Shown: positions 55,526 through 63,393 of the stretch, one piece after another
Layout of the letters: every line of letters begins with the position of its first letter
How positions within the stretch are numbered: the first letter of the stretch is position 1
Source: Stieleria bergensis
GTDB lineage: Bacteria > Planctomycetota > Planctomycetia > Pirellulales > Pirellulaceae
DNA: 64,000 bases
Direction of reading: 5' to 3'
Assembly: GCA_007745635.1 (NCBI GenBank)
Contig: CP036272.1
Location: forward strand, 4,615,735-4,679,734
Notes under the pieces: generated by a model
Databases searched by the model: none
Told to the model about the DNA's origin: nothing
The model's input: only the letters and a program-made list of their open reading frames with translations
Position numbers and translations under genes: made by a program

Positions 55526-55652
55526 CTTGATGATGCCTGAGGGAAAGTGGAAGTTTTTAAAAAACGAGACCTGCCTAGCAATGAACGAACGCTGCTCCTG
55601 TCCACCGGTCCACGAGTCCAGACTCGCTAGGCTGTTGGCTGCACCGAACAGG

Positions 55653-56558
55653 TTAGCTTTCGCCGCGTTTTTCGCGTTTGGCGCGACTGTACTTTTCCAG
55701 AGCCCGCCGTTCGGCTCGAGTCAAACTCTCTTCACCGGAGCGATGAATCTTCGCCAAGATCTCGTCGACTTCTTCGCTCTGACGCTGCATCTTTTGGTCG
55801 GGATCATGCAGCTTCAAGCGGTTTCGACGCAGCGACTTGTTCAGCGGATTTTTGAATCGAGCAACATTCAGCCAGCCCAGATTCCAATGCTGGAAGTAAT
55901 AGAGAAACGCAAAGGCAGCGCCGGCCAAGTGCACCGTGAATGCCGTTGCCTCCTGAGCTCCATTGGCTGCCGGCACCATGGACTGATAAAGGTTCGATCC
56001 CACCACAATTGCCGCCAGCACCCAGGCTTTGACCGGCAACACCATCATCAGCAAAATTTCCTGATTCGGGAAATAGCAGGCAAACAGAATGGTGATGGCA
56101 ACCACCGCGCCACTGGCCCCCACGATGTTGACGTTGGTAGCCCCACCAATCCAGTAACCGATGGCGCCGAAGACACCCGAGACCACCACGGCAACCAAGT
56201 AAAACCTCAGGTATTCCATCCTGCCCATCCGCCGTTCCACGGACTGGCCCAGGAAGAACAGCGCCATCATGTTGAAGGCGAGGTGCAGAATGCTGCTAAA
56301 ACTGTGCAGAAAGCCATAGGTTAGAAAGCGATACCACTGCCAGGGCTTTTGGAGAGCTTCAACCGGCAGCCCAAACCACTCAAAGACCACTCCGCCGGTC
56401 TTGCCACCGGTGATCAGCATGGCGATCACAAAGACGGCCACGTTCACAATGATTAACTTCGCGGTCATGCTCAGCGGCTGACGATCGCGCTCACGCAGAT
56501 GCTGCTCCCAAGGGCTAAGCGGCTCGTCGCGGGCATAATCCCGATTGTCTAATCCCAT
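55653..56558 (-). CDS. Rhomboid-family intramembrane serine protease
   Basis: 301 residues from the ATG at 56558 (MGLDNRDYARDEPLSPWEQH). Six transmembrane helices follow a short cytoplasmic N-terminus. Catalytic dyad: GASGA with Ser149, and His210 in HLAGAAFAF. The HSFSSILHLAFNMMALFFLG segment is the usual second-helix H-N region, with FLGQSVERRMG after it. The charged C-terminus (DPDQKMQRQSEEVDEILAKI, RAERRALEKYSRAKREKRG) is the extra soluble helix typical of planctomycete rhomboids. Cleaves membrane proteins; substrate unknown. The plus-strand frame over this gene (55527-56324) is a shadow. Confidence 0.92.
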   Translation of the reverse strand: MGLDNRDYARDEPLSPWEQHLRERDRQPLSMTAKLIIVNVAVFVIAMLITGGKTGGVVFEWFGLPVEALQKPWQWYRFLTYGFLHSFSSILHLAFNMMALFFLGQSVERRMGRMEYLRFYLVAVVVSGVFGAIGYWIGGATNVNIVGASGAVVAITILFACYFPNQEILLMMVLPVKAWVLAAIVVGSNLYQSMVPAANGAQEATAFTVHLAGAAFAFLYYFQHWNLGWLNVARFKNPLNKSLRRNRLKLHDPDQKMQRQSEEVDEILAKIHRSGEESLTRAERRALEKYSRAKREKRGES

Positions 56559-56660
56559 GCCAATGCTTCTCGACTGTGTGTAATTTGGACCACCCAAAGC
56601 GACAGAAGGAGCCTCGTACCAACCAAGTCACTGGCACATGACTGCCTGAGTCCCCACATC

Positions 56661-56698
56661 ATACCGCTGGAGCCACTGAATACCGCTGGAGCCACTGT
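56661..56698. repeat. 19-bp tandem duplication x2
   Basis: ATACCGCTGGAGCCACTGA (56661-56679) and ATACCGCTGGAGCCACTGT (56680-56698), differing at the last base, about 100 bp before the rhomboid start. Confidence 0.92.
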
Positions 56699-56964
56699 GC
56701 AAGCTGTCACTGCCTCGGTTTCAGAAAACACGCGGCGGCCGGAATCCTTGGGGCTCAAGCAAATGATTTGCCCGTCAAAGCATGGTAGACCATCTGCTAG
56801 TGCCACGTCGATATCTTTGGCGAAGATCGGCGAAGAGTGACGCATCGGCCGTGCAGCATCGAAACAACTGAACTTTGAGTCCTGCCATGGATGACCAATC
56901 GAAAACAGCCCTACCAGAAAAAGCACAGAACCCGGTGGCACGCGGGGCGACACCACCGAACCCT

Positions 56965-57054
56965 GTACATGAACACGCTGTACATGAACACGCTGTACAT
57001 GAACACGCTGTACATGAAGACGCTGTACATGAAGACGCTGTACATGAAGACGCT
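56965..57054. repeat. 15-bp minisatellite x6 in two variants
   Basis: Three units GTACATGAACACGCT (56965-57009) then three units GTACATGAAGACGCT (57010-57054), a clean switch of one base half-way, and a decayed seventh unit. The block order shows that each variant expanded separately. Confidence 0.95.
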
Positions 57055-57213
57055 GTCAACGAACAAACATGGGCTAAGATCTGCTGAAAGCTTAGATCAG
57101 TCTTAAGCAACCGCCTGGCACTTTCGGGTAAGCATTACTGACCGTTTTCTATGGCGATCACCATCCGTGCCAGGCCGGTGCCGCCAAACGGCGTTGTTGT
57201 CCCTTGCAAGCCC

Positions 57214-57301
57214 AAGACCAGCTCAACGCGTGCTCAAGACCAGCTCAACGCGTGCCTAAGACCAGCTCAACGCGTGCCTAAGACCAGCTCAACGCGTGCC
57301 T
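57214..57301. repeat. 22-bp minisatellite x4
   Basis: AAGACCAGCTCAACGCGTGCCT at 57236, 57258 and 57280, preceded by a variant ending GCTC at 57214. Ends 58 bp before the terminator stem. Confidence 0.93.
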
Positions 57302-57345
57302 AAGGCTTTCCTGCAGGTGCTTGATGCTGTCGGTCGCTGCCAGCA

Positions 57346-57380
57346 GCGCAAAAGAAAAGGCACCGCAAGCATGCGGTGCC
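57346..57380 (-). terminator. Intrinsic terminator, minus strand
   Basis: On the minus strand GGCACCGC, loop ATGCTT, GCGGTGCC is followed directly by TTTTCTTTTGCG. Eight G-C-rich pairs plus a T-run is a classical rho-independent terminator. It ends the transcript that includes the small basic ORF at 57558-57647. Confidence 0.8.
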
Positions 57381-57500
57381 TCAATTCGTGAGGGCTCAAA
57401 CGTCCATGATGGCTCAAAAAAAGTCGCACGTTTGATCAGTGCAGCTGTGGTGATGGTCAGCAGGGCGTGTTTCGACACAACACCCTGACGGGCCAAACCA

Positions 57501-57549
57501 CATGAGCGACGCTCATGTTGAACGCCGCTGACCAGAAAGGCTTCTGGTC
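57501..57549 (-). other. Cluster of two perfect hairpins
   Basis: CATGAGC/GAC/GCTCATG (57501-57517) and GACCAGAA/AGGC/TTCTGGTC (57530-57549). Both lie just after the stop codon of the basic ORF and before the intrinsic terminator, so a structured 3' RNA of about 200 nt is possible. Confidence 0.55.
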
Positions 57550-57557
57550 AATCTCAC

Positions 57558-57647
57558 CTATTTCTTACGGTGACGAATCTTGCTGCGCATGCGTCGTTTC
57601 TTTCGTCCTACCTTGCGTCGGCCTTTACCTGTCTTTTTTGTACCCAC
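57558..57647 (-). CDS. 29-aa highly basic peptide, possible small ribosomal (bS22/COX24-like) protein
   Basis: Read on the minus strand from GTG at 57647: VGTKKTGKGRRKVGRKKRRM then RSKIRHRKK, stop at 57558. Seventeen of 29 residues are Lys or Arg. GGAG lies 11-12 bases before the GTG. The KRRM-x-x-K-x-x-H-x-K pattern resembles the AURKAIP1/COX24 domain of the tiny ribosomal proteins (bS22-like in actinobacteria, similar short ones in Bacteroidota and planctomycetes). A strong intrinsic terminator follows about 180 bp downstream, which supports real transcription in this otherwise empty region. Too short for standard gene calling. Family assignment is tentative. Confidence 0.55.
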   Translation of the reverse strand: MGTKKTGKGRRKVGRKKRRMRSKIRHRKK

Positions 57648-58299
57648 CTATCATTGTCTCCAATAGTCTTGTCGCCGACTTGATCGGCCTCTTGTAAATC
57701 TGTGCGAAATCCCCGGCCCACCGTCGGCGCAGCGATCGGGTCAACCCAAAGACTAGCAAAAATTAACGCCACAGCAACCCGTAATGGGGCCTGCCTAGAC
57801 AACAGCGCTGGCAAGCTTGCCTGTTTTCACTCCAGCAGCAATCGAAACACCCGCCGGAGGGGCGTTCGTTCGTGCCGATCAGGCAAACAGAGACGGGCAG
57901 CATCGACACCTCCAGCACCGGAATCCCTGCGATTTCTGACCTCTGGCAACCTGCAGGCGGCAGCGAACGAGGAGCGTTGAAACGTTGGCCAGTGGGAAAT
58001 CAAAAGGGCCGACAACTGGAGAGGACTTCAGCATTCCGCCCCGTTTTGCGGCGGGCGATGTTGGTTATTTTCAGTCCGATCGTTGCCAATGCTGATTCCA
58101 GCGATAAGACAGGCATCAAACAATACGCCGACACAACCCTCCAGCGACCGGCACACTTTCAGGGACGCCGTTTGGCTGTTCCGAAGCACCTCGTCTCCCC
58201 GCCATCAAGCATGATTGGCGAGGCAGTGGGAATGGCTGCTTCGATGCCTACTGTGGCTTCTTCGGGGCGGAGCTTTTGCGTGGCGAGGTCTGGGGTGTG
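57648..58299. other. Intergenic region, no gene recognised
   Basis: 652 bp. Frames on both strands (for example 57872-58318 plus) lack domains and good starts. The promoter of the basic ORF should lie at its left end. Confidence 0.45.
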
Positions 58300-59067
58300 C
58301 TACCACAGATGCCACTGACTAAACCAGCAAACGTAAATGCCCAGCAACAAATTCGTCACCGCGTGTGCCAGCACACAATTCCAGAACTTACCCGTTTTGA
58401 CCATCAGCCAGGTGACCAGCGAAAACCAAACGGCCGCCGCAAACAACTCAGCGGGATGCGTGGCCACGCCGTAAAGCGTCCCGACCAACAGTCCCGTGCG
58501 ACCGATTCGATTCAGCGGCGTGCTGTCCCAGGCCTCAAACTCGACCGCTCGCATGACAAAACCACGCAGAAACAACTCCTCTGCAACAGGCACGCAAACC
58601 GCCAAGAGGCTAAACCGCGACACCAAAAACCAGAACCGCTGGCCGGCATCCGGATAAACCTGCCAGGGGTTTACACCGTCGCGATCGGGCAACCAATCCC
58701 CCGCACCGAGCAAGCCAAATAACGATCGCTCCAGTTGCAGGTGGCAGATGCCAATCCACAGCACGGCGCCCAGAATACCGACCACCAGCCCCCAGTGGTC
58801 CATCTGCAACGGGAACATTCTTCGCAGCGCGGAGGCAAAAGTCAGCACCACGGCAGACATCGCCAACACACGCAGCACGACCAACCACTGATAGGCCTGG
58901 GGATTGATCGCCTGTCCCGCCTCCATTGGCTGCGTGTCGATCAACGCCCCCAAGACAAAAAAGCAAACCAGCGGCAAAATGCAAACCGCCTTTGATTGCC
59001 AGCCAGCGGACTGCACGCCCGCAGGTTTTGTCTCTGCAGAGTTCGTTTTTCCCGCTTGAGTCACCAT
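58300..59067 (-). CDS. CPBP (CAAX/Abi-type) intramembrane protease, PEP-CTERM-like subgroup
   Basis: 255 residues, about seven transmembrane helices. CPBP motifs: VPVAEELFLRGFVMRAVEF (Glu163-Glu164 and Arg168), ATHPAELFA with His204, and AHAVTNLLLGIYV (His235, Asn239). These are the three active-site motifs of the CPBP family of glutamate/histidine intramembrane proteases. The overall sequence (QLERSLFGLLG, NPWQVYPDAG, FLVSRFSLLAVCVPVAEEL) resembles the CAAX-protease-related group associated with exosortase systems; no exosortase is visible here. It lies 66 bp after the ATPase gene on the same strand, so the two are probably one operon with the ATPase first. Confidence 0.85.
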   Translation of the reverse strand: MVTQAGKTNSAETKPAGVQSAGWQSKAVCILPLVCFFVLGALIDTQPMEAGQAINPQAYQWLVVLRVLAMSAVVLTFASALRRMFPLQMDHWGLVVGILGAVLWIGICHLQLERSLFGLLGAGDWLPDRDGVNPWQVYPDAGQRFWFLVSRFSLLAVCVPVAEELFLRGFVMRAVEFEAWDSTPLNRIGRTGLLVGTLYGVATHPAELFAAAVWFSLVTWLMVKTGKFWNCVLAHAVTNLLLGIYVCWFSQWHLW

Positions 59068-59133
59068 CAGCTGGTGCCCTCAAGACTTGGCGGCGCAACC
59101 GAGCGCCAGGGCTGTCCCAATCGCAAGCGTGGC

Positions 59134-60642
59134 TCAGCCATCGACTTCCTTCATGTAAACGGCCAACGCAGTTTCAAAGACCTGTGATCGGATCTTAAAC
59201 TGTGGGTCGGCGTCGGTGTACGAATTGCAATGCTCGACCAGGACACGGTACAGAAATCGGAACAGATGCCGGGGCACTCGCAGGTCGTTGAACGCTGAAA
59301 TCAAGCGTGCATATTCAACGTCAGCAAAGAGGTTCTTGGGTTCCAAGGCGCCGACGTTGTCCATTTGGTTCGGGTCGGAACAAGCGATCATGCGTGCTCG
59401 AGCCAGGTCATAGAGCGATTCACCGGTCCACTGAAAAGCCGGCACGAGGTTTTGCTTGTCCAATCTCGCTCGCTCATGAAACTCAGGGGTCTCGCGTTCC
59501 ATCGCCCGATGCAGCTCTTGCGGCAACATCATTTTGAAACCGATGCCAGGGTGTTTGAGCAGTTTGTTGTCCAACAAGGGCCAGACGAACAGTCGCATCA
59601 ACTCGGCTTTCCCACCGGTCAAATGCGGCTCGTCAACGCGGTCCATCAACACACAGATCCCGCGGTAACCGAGACGATTGAGCAGCAACTGAAACTTGTT
59701 CAGCAATTCGTAGCGATCATCGGTACTGCTGTAGCGTGGCAGGGGTTGGCCCGCCAGCTCCTTGCCGGGGATCGCATGCAGCAGTTTCCGCAAGGACCCA
59801 AAGTCGCGCCGCCCGACACGCATGTGACGACGAATCTTCCACGTCAACCAACTGGTCTTCAGCAACCGCAACAGGTAGGGCGCCGAGCCAGCGAACATGA
59901 TAAAGGGCACGGCCCATAAGTAGTCCCAAATGGTCTTGCTGCCTTCCTCGCCGCCGTTGACACCCCACGCGATCAAAAGATAAGTGCTGATCGCCAGAGT
60001 CAAGACGCACCACGCGATCGCCGCCCAGCAGGAAACCTTGGCTTGCACGTTACGATAGCCCAGCGCACGACGCAGACGATTCCAGCGGTCAACAAACGCG
60101 CCTTCACTGGACTGATCATAGCAAGCGGCCAGCATGAGCAAGTCACGCGATGCCGTCCGATCCAGTTTGGTGAGATCATTTCGCGAGAATCCGTCAGAGT
60201 AATCCTCCGGGCGCAAGATCCGGTCCACGACGCGGGTGGTTGCCAGACAGAGAATCGCATCCATGTGATCCCATAATTTCCAGCCCGCCAGCACGCGCTC
60301 GGGCTTGCGGTTGGTCCGCTTGCTGAGTCGTTGACTAAAGTGATCCAGGAACGGATTGAAGTCATCATAGGGAATCAGAAACACGCGCTGATCGGGATTT
60401 TCCCGATTGTACTGTTCCAACTGTCGGCGGATCTGCAGCCGCATGGCTGTTTTGCCAGAGCCTTTCGGCCCACACACAATCGCCGTGGAGGGTTCTTTGG
60501 GATCACCGTAAACTTTATCCCAAACGGGATGATACGCATTGGTGATACAGTGCTCTTTAAACACTTGATCCGTTTGCGCGTCTTCTTCTGCAAACGGATT
60601 TCTTACAATTCCATGTGCTTCTAGAAAGCTCTGAATATTCAT
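59134..60642 (-). CDS. KAP-like P-loop ATPase with transmembrane helices inside the NTPase domain
   Basis: 502 residues; ATG at 60642. Walker A is GPKGSGKT (58-65); Walker B-like GICVLMDRVDEPHL places Asp334/Asp337/Glu338 after a hydrophobic strand. Two membrane helices (about 203-228 and 238-262) fall between Walker A and Walker B, the hallmark of KAP-family NTPases. FLIPYDDFNPFLDHFSQRL and FKMMLPQELHRAMERETPE are other conserved-looking blocks, the latter near the sensor region. KAP proteins include the phage-exclusion factor PifA and membrane signalling ATPases; many have unknown roles. Cotranscribed with a CPBP protease. I know close relatives as planctomycete hypotheticals. Confidence 0.75.
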   Translation of the reverse strand: MNIQSFLEAHGIVRNPFAEEDAQTDQVFKEHCITNAYHPVWDKVYGDPKEPSTAIVCGPKGSGKTAMRLQIRRQLEQYNRENPDQRVFLIPYDDFNPFLDHFSQRLSKRTNRKPERVLAGWKLWDHMDAILCLATTRVVDRILRPEDYSDGFSRNDLTKLDRTASRDLLMLAACYDQSSEGAFVDRWNRLRRALGYRNVQAKVSCWAAIAWCVLTLAISTYLLIAWGVNGGEEGSKTIWDYLWAVPFIMFAGSAPYLLRLLKTSWLTWKIRRHMRVGRRDFGSLRKLLHAIPGKELAGQPLPRYSSTDDRYELLNKFQLLLNRLGYRGICVLMDRVDEPHLTGGKAELMRLFVWPLLDNKLLKHPGIGFKMMLPQELHRAMERETPEFHERARLDKQNLVPAFQWTGESLYDLARARMIACSDPNQMDNVGALEPKNLFADVEYARLISAFNDLRVPRHLFRFLYRVLVEHCNSYTDADPQFKIRSQVFETALAVYMKEVDG

Positions 60643-60830
60643 CAGCTAAGCAATTCGTTCGCCGAGGTTAGCCCGGTTGGACGGGACCATTTAAGAGGGT
60701 CGCACCTAGGTTTGACCAATAGACGTCATGGCCGCAACGGCCATGAACAAAAAGAATCCTGGGCACAGTGACGGTCAAGTCCCGCCTCAACCGCATGTCA
60801 CGTGCATCAATCGAATCAAGCAACCGGTAG

Positions 60831-61379
60831 TTACTTGGCCGCTTTGATCATCTTGACCATCGCTTCACGGTTTGCTGTCACCGTTTCGGCAGGTCCGATC
60901 AGTTTGACGAAGTAGGTGGGACCATCGGGGCTTTTGATGATGGCACCGACCATGGCATGGTTTTTTCGCTGAACGACCTTTCCGCCAGCAAAGGGACCGC
61001 CACCCATTCGTTCGGCGAAGCTGCCGGAGATGTCGACAACATGCACCTTGTAGTTACCGACGTCAAAGGCCTCTTCTTTTTGAGCCTCTGGATCACCGCC
61101 GGCAAACTGACCTTTCCAGCGTTTGATGTTTGCCTCCACGCCACCGCTGGCGTGCATCATGGTCAAGCGAGCGGCTTTTTCACCCTCGCCAGCCTTGAAT
61201 TCCTCTTCGATGACGAAGTTGGCAGGTTTGGTTTTCTTGAAGACAGCGGGCACACTCAAGCTGCCGGTCTTGAACATCTTGACTTCCGATGGCTTGTCTG
61301 CCTTTTCTTCAGCAGTGACATTCAAGGCAGTAAAAGAAGCAACAAGAGCGCATAGAGTGAATGCGGAAAACAATCGCAT
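60831..61379 (-). CDS. Small secreted protein, planctomycete hypothetical
   Basis: 182 residues from the ATG at 61379 with GGAG nine bases before it. Signal peptide MRLFSAFTLCALVASFTALN, cleavage near VTAEE. Mature part: KMFKTGSLSVPAVFKKTKPA, RWKGQFAGGD and VGNYKVHVVDISGSFAER, a single alpha/beta-like domain, ending VTANREAMVKMIKAAK. I recognise this as a common planctomycete secreted protein type of unknown function. A perfect 17-bp palindrome lies 52 bp upstream of the start. The 39-codon extension to 61496 is not used. Confidence 0.78.
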   Translation of the reverse strand: MRLFSAFTLCALVASFTALNVTAEEKADKPSEVKMFKTGSLSVPAVFKKTKPANFVIEEEFKAGEGEKAARLTMMHASGGVEANIKRWKGQFAGGDPEAQKEEAFDVGNYKVHVVDISGSFAERMGGGPFAGGKVVQRKNHAMVGAIIKSPDGPTYFVKLIGPAETVTANREAMVKMIKAAK

Positions 61380-61430
61380 GGAATTGACTCCAACGGAACA
61401 CAGTGGATGTGGGAAAGGATTACCAGTTAC

Positions 61431-61447
61431 TAGCTTACTGTAAGCTA
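61431..61447 (-). promoter_or_regulatory. Perfect palindrome upstream of a secreted-protein gene
   Basis: TAGCTTAC, one base, GTAAGCTA. It lies 52-68 bp before the start of the gene at 60831-61379, a position suited to a dimeric regulator at or near the promoter. Only one copy was seen. Confidence 0.5.
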
Positions 61448-61512
61448 ATGGGCAACGGACAGAACCCCAAGGACCTGCCAATGCTTCCCAAATCATGCAA
61501 TTTTGAAGGCAT

Positions 61513-62598
61513 TCACTCAGGCGTCGGCGAAGTCTGAATGACCACCACGACCAAAACGACGATCAACGCCAAGGCGACCGCGAACAGAAGCCCAGCGGAC
61601 AGCATGCGTTTGCGGGTCCTCTGTCGCTTGACCATCCCCAGCTCGGCAGAACCGGACAGACGCTCGCTGGGATCGAAGCCGGCAGAGGCCGCAGCCGATC
61701 CCTCGGAATTGGTGGCAACCGAACGCCCCGCAGAACTGGCCAGGCCAACACCTGGCTTCTGGGATGAAGTGGGCGTGGAGGCCGGCACAGGTGCTCGGGA
61801 GGCCGGCACAGGTGCTCGGGAGGCCGGCACAGGTGCTCGGGAGGCCGGCACAGGTGCTCGGGAGGCCGGCGACGAGCTTTCGGTCTGGATCACCGGCGCC
61901 TCAGTTCGCTTGACCGGCTTGGCTGCAGCGGGACGCTTCTTGGCGGGTGCCGGCAGGCTGGCGCCTAACTGCTCCAACGCCTCGCTGGCCGGTCGCCACT
62001 GCGCCCAGCCATCGCGCCATATCAACGAATTGCGTGCCACTCGGCCTTCGCGAATCCACTCTTGGAAGACTTCGGTGTTGGCCGGTCCGTACTGACCGCC
62101 ACTTGGTGGCCGAACGTACCACGCGGCATTGGGTTCGGCGTTCAATTGCTGGGCGGCCAACCACTGCTGATCGCTTTGCGTTGACTGGACCTCGCCCTGA
62201 CTGTCCTGCTGGGAATCAACGGGCTGATCAACTGGCTGATCTGGTGCGTTGGTTTGTGTGTCCTGCACAACGGTGGCAACTCCGCCTTCGTCGCTGCCCC
62301 CCTGATCGGAACCGCCATAGTGCATCGATGCTGAACCGGTCGCGCCAGCAGCGCTGTGAGCGCCAATCCCCAGCACATCATCAATCGCGTCATCAAACGG
62401 TTGTGCTGACTGACCGGCGGAAGCTTGCGTGGCAACTTTTTGCGTAGCCCGATCGTTCAGCGCAATGGAGAGATCGGCGTCCTGCAATGGAATCCGAAAC
62501 CGAGTCTTGCACGCAGGACAGACACCGCGGCGTCCGGCAAGTTCTTGCTTGATGTTCAGCGGTTTGGCACAGCTGTGACAGCGAAAACGAACACCCAT
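61513..62598 (-). CDS. Zinc-ribbon/GYF_2-domain membrane protein with repeat linker
   Basis: 361 residues from the ATG at 62598 (MGVRFRCHSCAKPLNIKQEL). N-terminal zinc ribbon with two CxxC pairs (CHSC and CPAC, residues about 7-30). Long polar linker, then a GYF_2/DUF4339 domain (AWYVRPPSGGQYGPANTEVF, QEWIREGRVARNSLIW, DGWAQWRPA). Next a Pro/Ala linker with four copies of the heptad PVPASRA (the 21-bp DNA repeat at 61778-61861), and one C-terminal transmembrane helix (SAGLLFAVALALIVVLVVVV). Typical planctomycete layout; function unknown. The extension to 62763 is not used. Confidence 0.8.
   Translation of the reverse strand: MGVRFRCHSCAKPLNIKQELAGRRGVCPACKTRFRIPLQDADLSIALNDRATQKVATQASAGQSAQPFDDAIDDVLGIGAHSAAGATGSASMHYGGSDQGGSDEGGVATVVQDTQTNAPDQPVDQPVDSQQDSQGEVQSTQSDQQWLAAQQLNAEPNAAWYVRPPSGGQYGPANTEVFQEWIREGRVARNSLIWRDGWAQWRPASEALEQLGASLPAPAKKRPAAAKPVKRTEAPVIQTESSSPASRAPVPASRAPVPASRAPVPASRAPVPASTPTSSQKPGVGLASSAGRSVATNSEGSAAASAGFDPSERLSGSAELGMVKRQRTRKRMLSAGLLFAVALALIVVLVVVVIQTSPTPE
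61778..61861 (-). repeat. 21-bp coding minisatellite x4
   Basis: GAGGCCGGCACAGGTGCTCGG at 61778, 61799, 61820 and 61841 without error, plus a partial unit. In frame with the GYF_2 gene, giving PVPASRA heptads in its linker. Exact DNA identity, not just protein, indicates recent expansion. Confidence 0.95.
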
Positions 62599-62910
62599 AG
62601 AATCATTCTTGGTTGGAACAGAAAAACAACCTTCACCTACACCGGCAAGCGACCCGTAAGGCGAGCCATCTGATTGACGCGGGGTGATGTGAACACCGCT
62701 CTGCATCCAATCAAACACACAGCATGCCGCTGCGCAGTGAGCATCATGCTGCCAGTGAGACAAGCTTCTGAAAGGCTTCTATTCTAACCAATTTTTGTCA
62801 CAAAGGGGGAATGAATTCCCGGCCTTCAAAGAGCTAGCCGAACGCCCCCACCGAAAGCCGCCCCTGCAACCGCTAGAAGTCACCAGCATGGTACGACCCG
62901 ATCAATCGGT
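62599..62910. other. Intergenic region, no gene seen
   Basis: 312 bp upstream of the GYF_2 gene and downstream of the TadE-like gene. No hairpin or repeat of note. Confidence 0.45.
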
Positions 62911-63393
62911 TCACCCGTTTGGCAACCGAGTGGCTGCTGATTGGCGGTTCATGGTCAGTTCACGCACTACGTGTTCGCAGCCTTCGGCGTGACCGAGCAG
63001 AAAGCTATTCTCTGCGACCGGAACTTCAACGCGAACGGTTACTTCGCCAACCGAATCATCGAGCACCGCTGGGATGACTTTGATCGTGGCCTTTGAAATT
63101 CCCAAACTCAGCAACTGCTGCTCGGTTTGTTGTCGAACCTGGGCCGTGGTTGATCCAGCGGACGCAGCAGTCCGACATCCAGAGTAGACGGCGCTTTCGA
63201 CGGCTTTGGGAATCAGCGAAACGCGGCAGTTCTCAAAACACAGATAAAACACGCACCAGACCAAGGGAACAAGCATTGCAAATTGCAAAGCCATCCCACC
63301 ACGTCGCGCACGCGGCACAGCGTGTGGTCGCCCAAGACGTTGCCCTGGTGAGGCAACCGGACTGGAGTTCAGACTAGATAGATGATTTGGCAT
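62911..63393 (-). CDS. TadE-like pilus/envelope protein
   Basis: 160 residues from the ATG at 63393; its A is shared with the TGA of the upstream gene (TGATG), so translation is coupled. RRGGMALQFAMLVPLVWCVF starts the TadE-type transmembrane segment, followed by NCRVSLIPKAVESAVYSGCR. This Gly-Met-x-x-x-E/Q...-hydrophobic pattern is the TadE-like N-terminal helix; here Gln replaces the usual Glu. The rest is a periplasmic domain (VTVRVEVPVAENSFLLGH). In Flp/Tad systems such proteins are minor pilins or assembly factors; in planctomycetes they occur without the other tad genes. Confidence 0.82.
   Translation of the reverse strand: MPNHLSSLNSSPVASPGQRLGRPHAVPRARRGGMALQFAMLVPLVWCVFYLCFENCRVSLIPKAVESAVYSGCRTAASAGSTTAQVRQQTEQQLLSLGISKATIKVIPAVLDDSVGEVTVRVEVPVAENSFLLGHAEGCEHVVRELTMNRQSAATRLPNG

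Larger units (their letters stand above)
56559..57345. other. Gene-poor region with three tandem repeats
   Basis: 787 bp. Contains a 19-bp repeat (56661-56698), a 15-bp minisatellite (56965-57054) and a 22-bp minisatellite (57214-57301). Frames through the 15-bp array (reading VHEHA or SCTAC) are repeat artefacts. No gene recognised. Confidence 0.55.

Noticed and set aside
55527-56324. 265-aa plus-strand frame
   Set aside because: Antisense to the rhomboid gene, whose catalytic Ser and His are on the minus strand.
56875-57106. VHEHA-, YMNTL- and SCTAC-repeat frames
   Set aside because: Artefacts of the 15-bp minisatellite at 56965-57054.
16945-57301. Tandem arrays as possible CRISPR loci
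   Set aside because: Units are directly adjacent with no unique spacers, and no cas gene is present.
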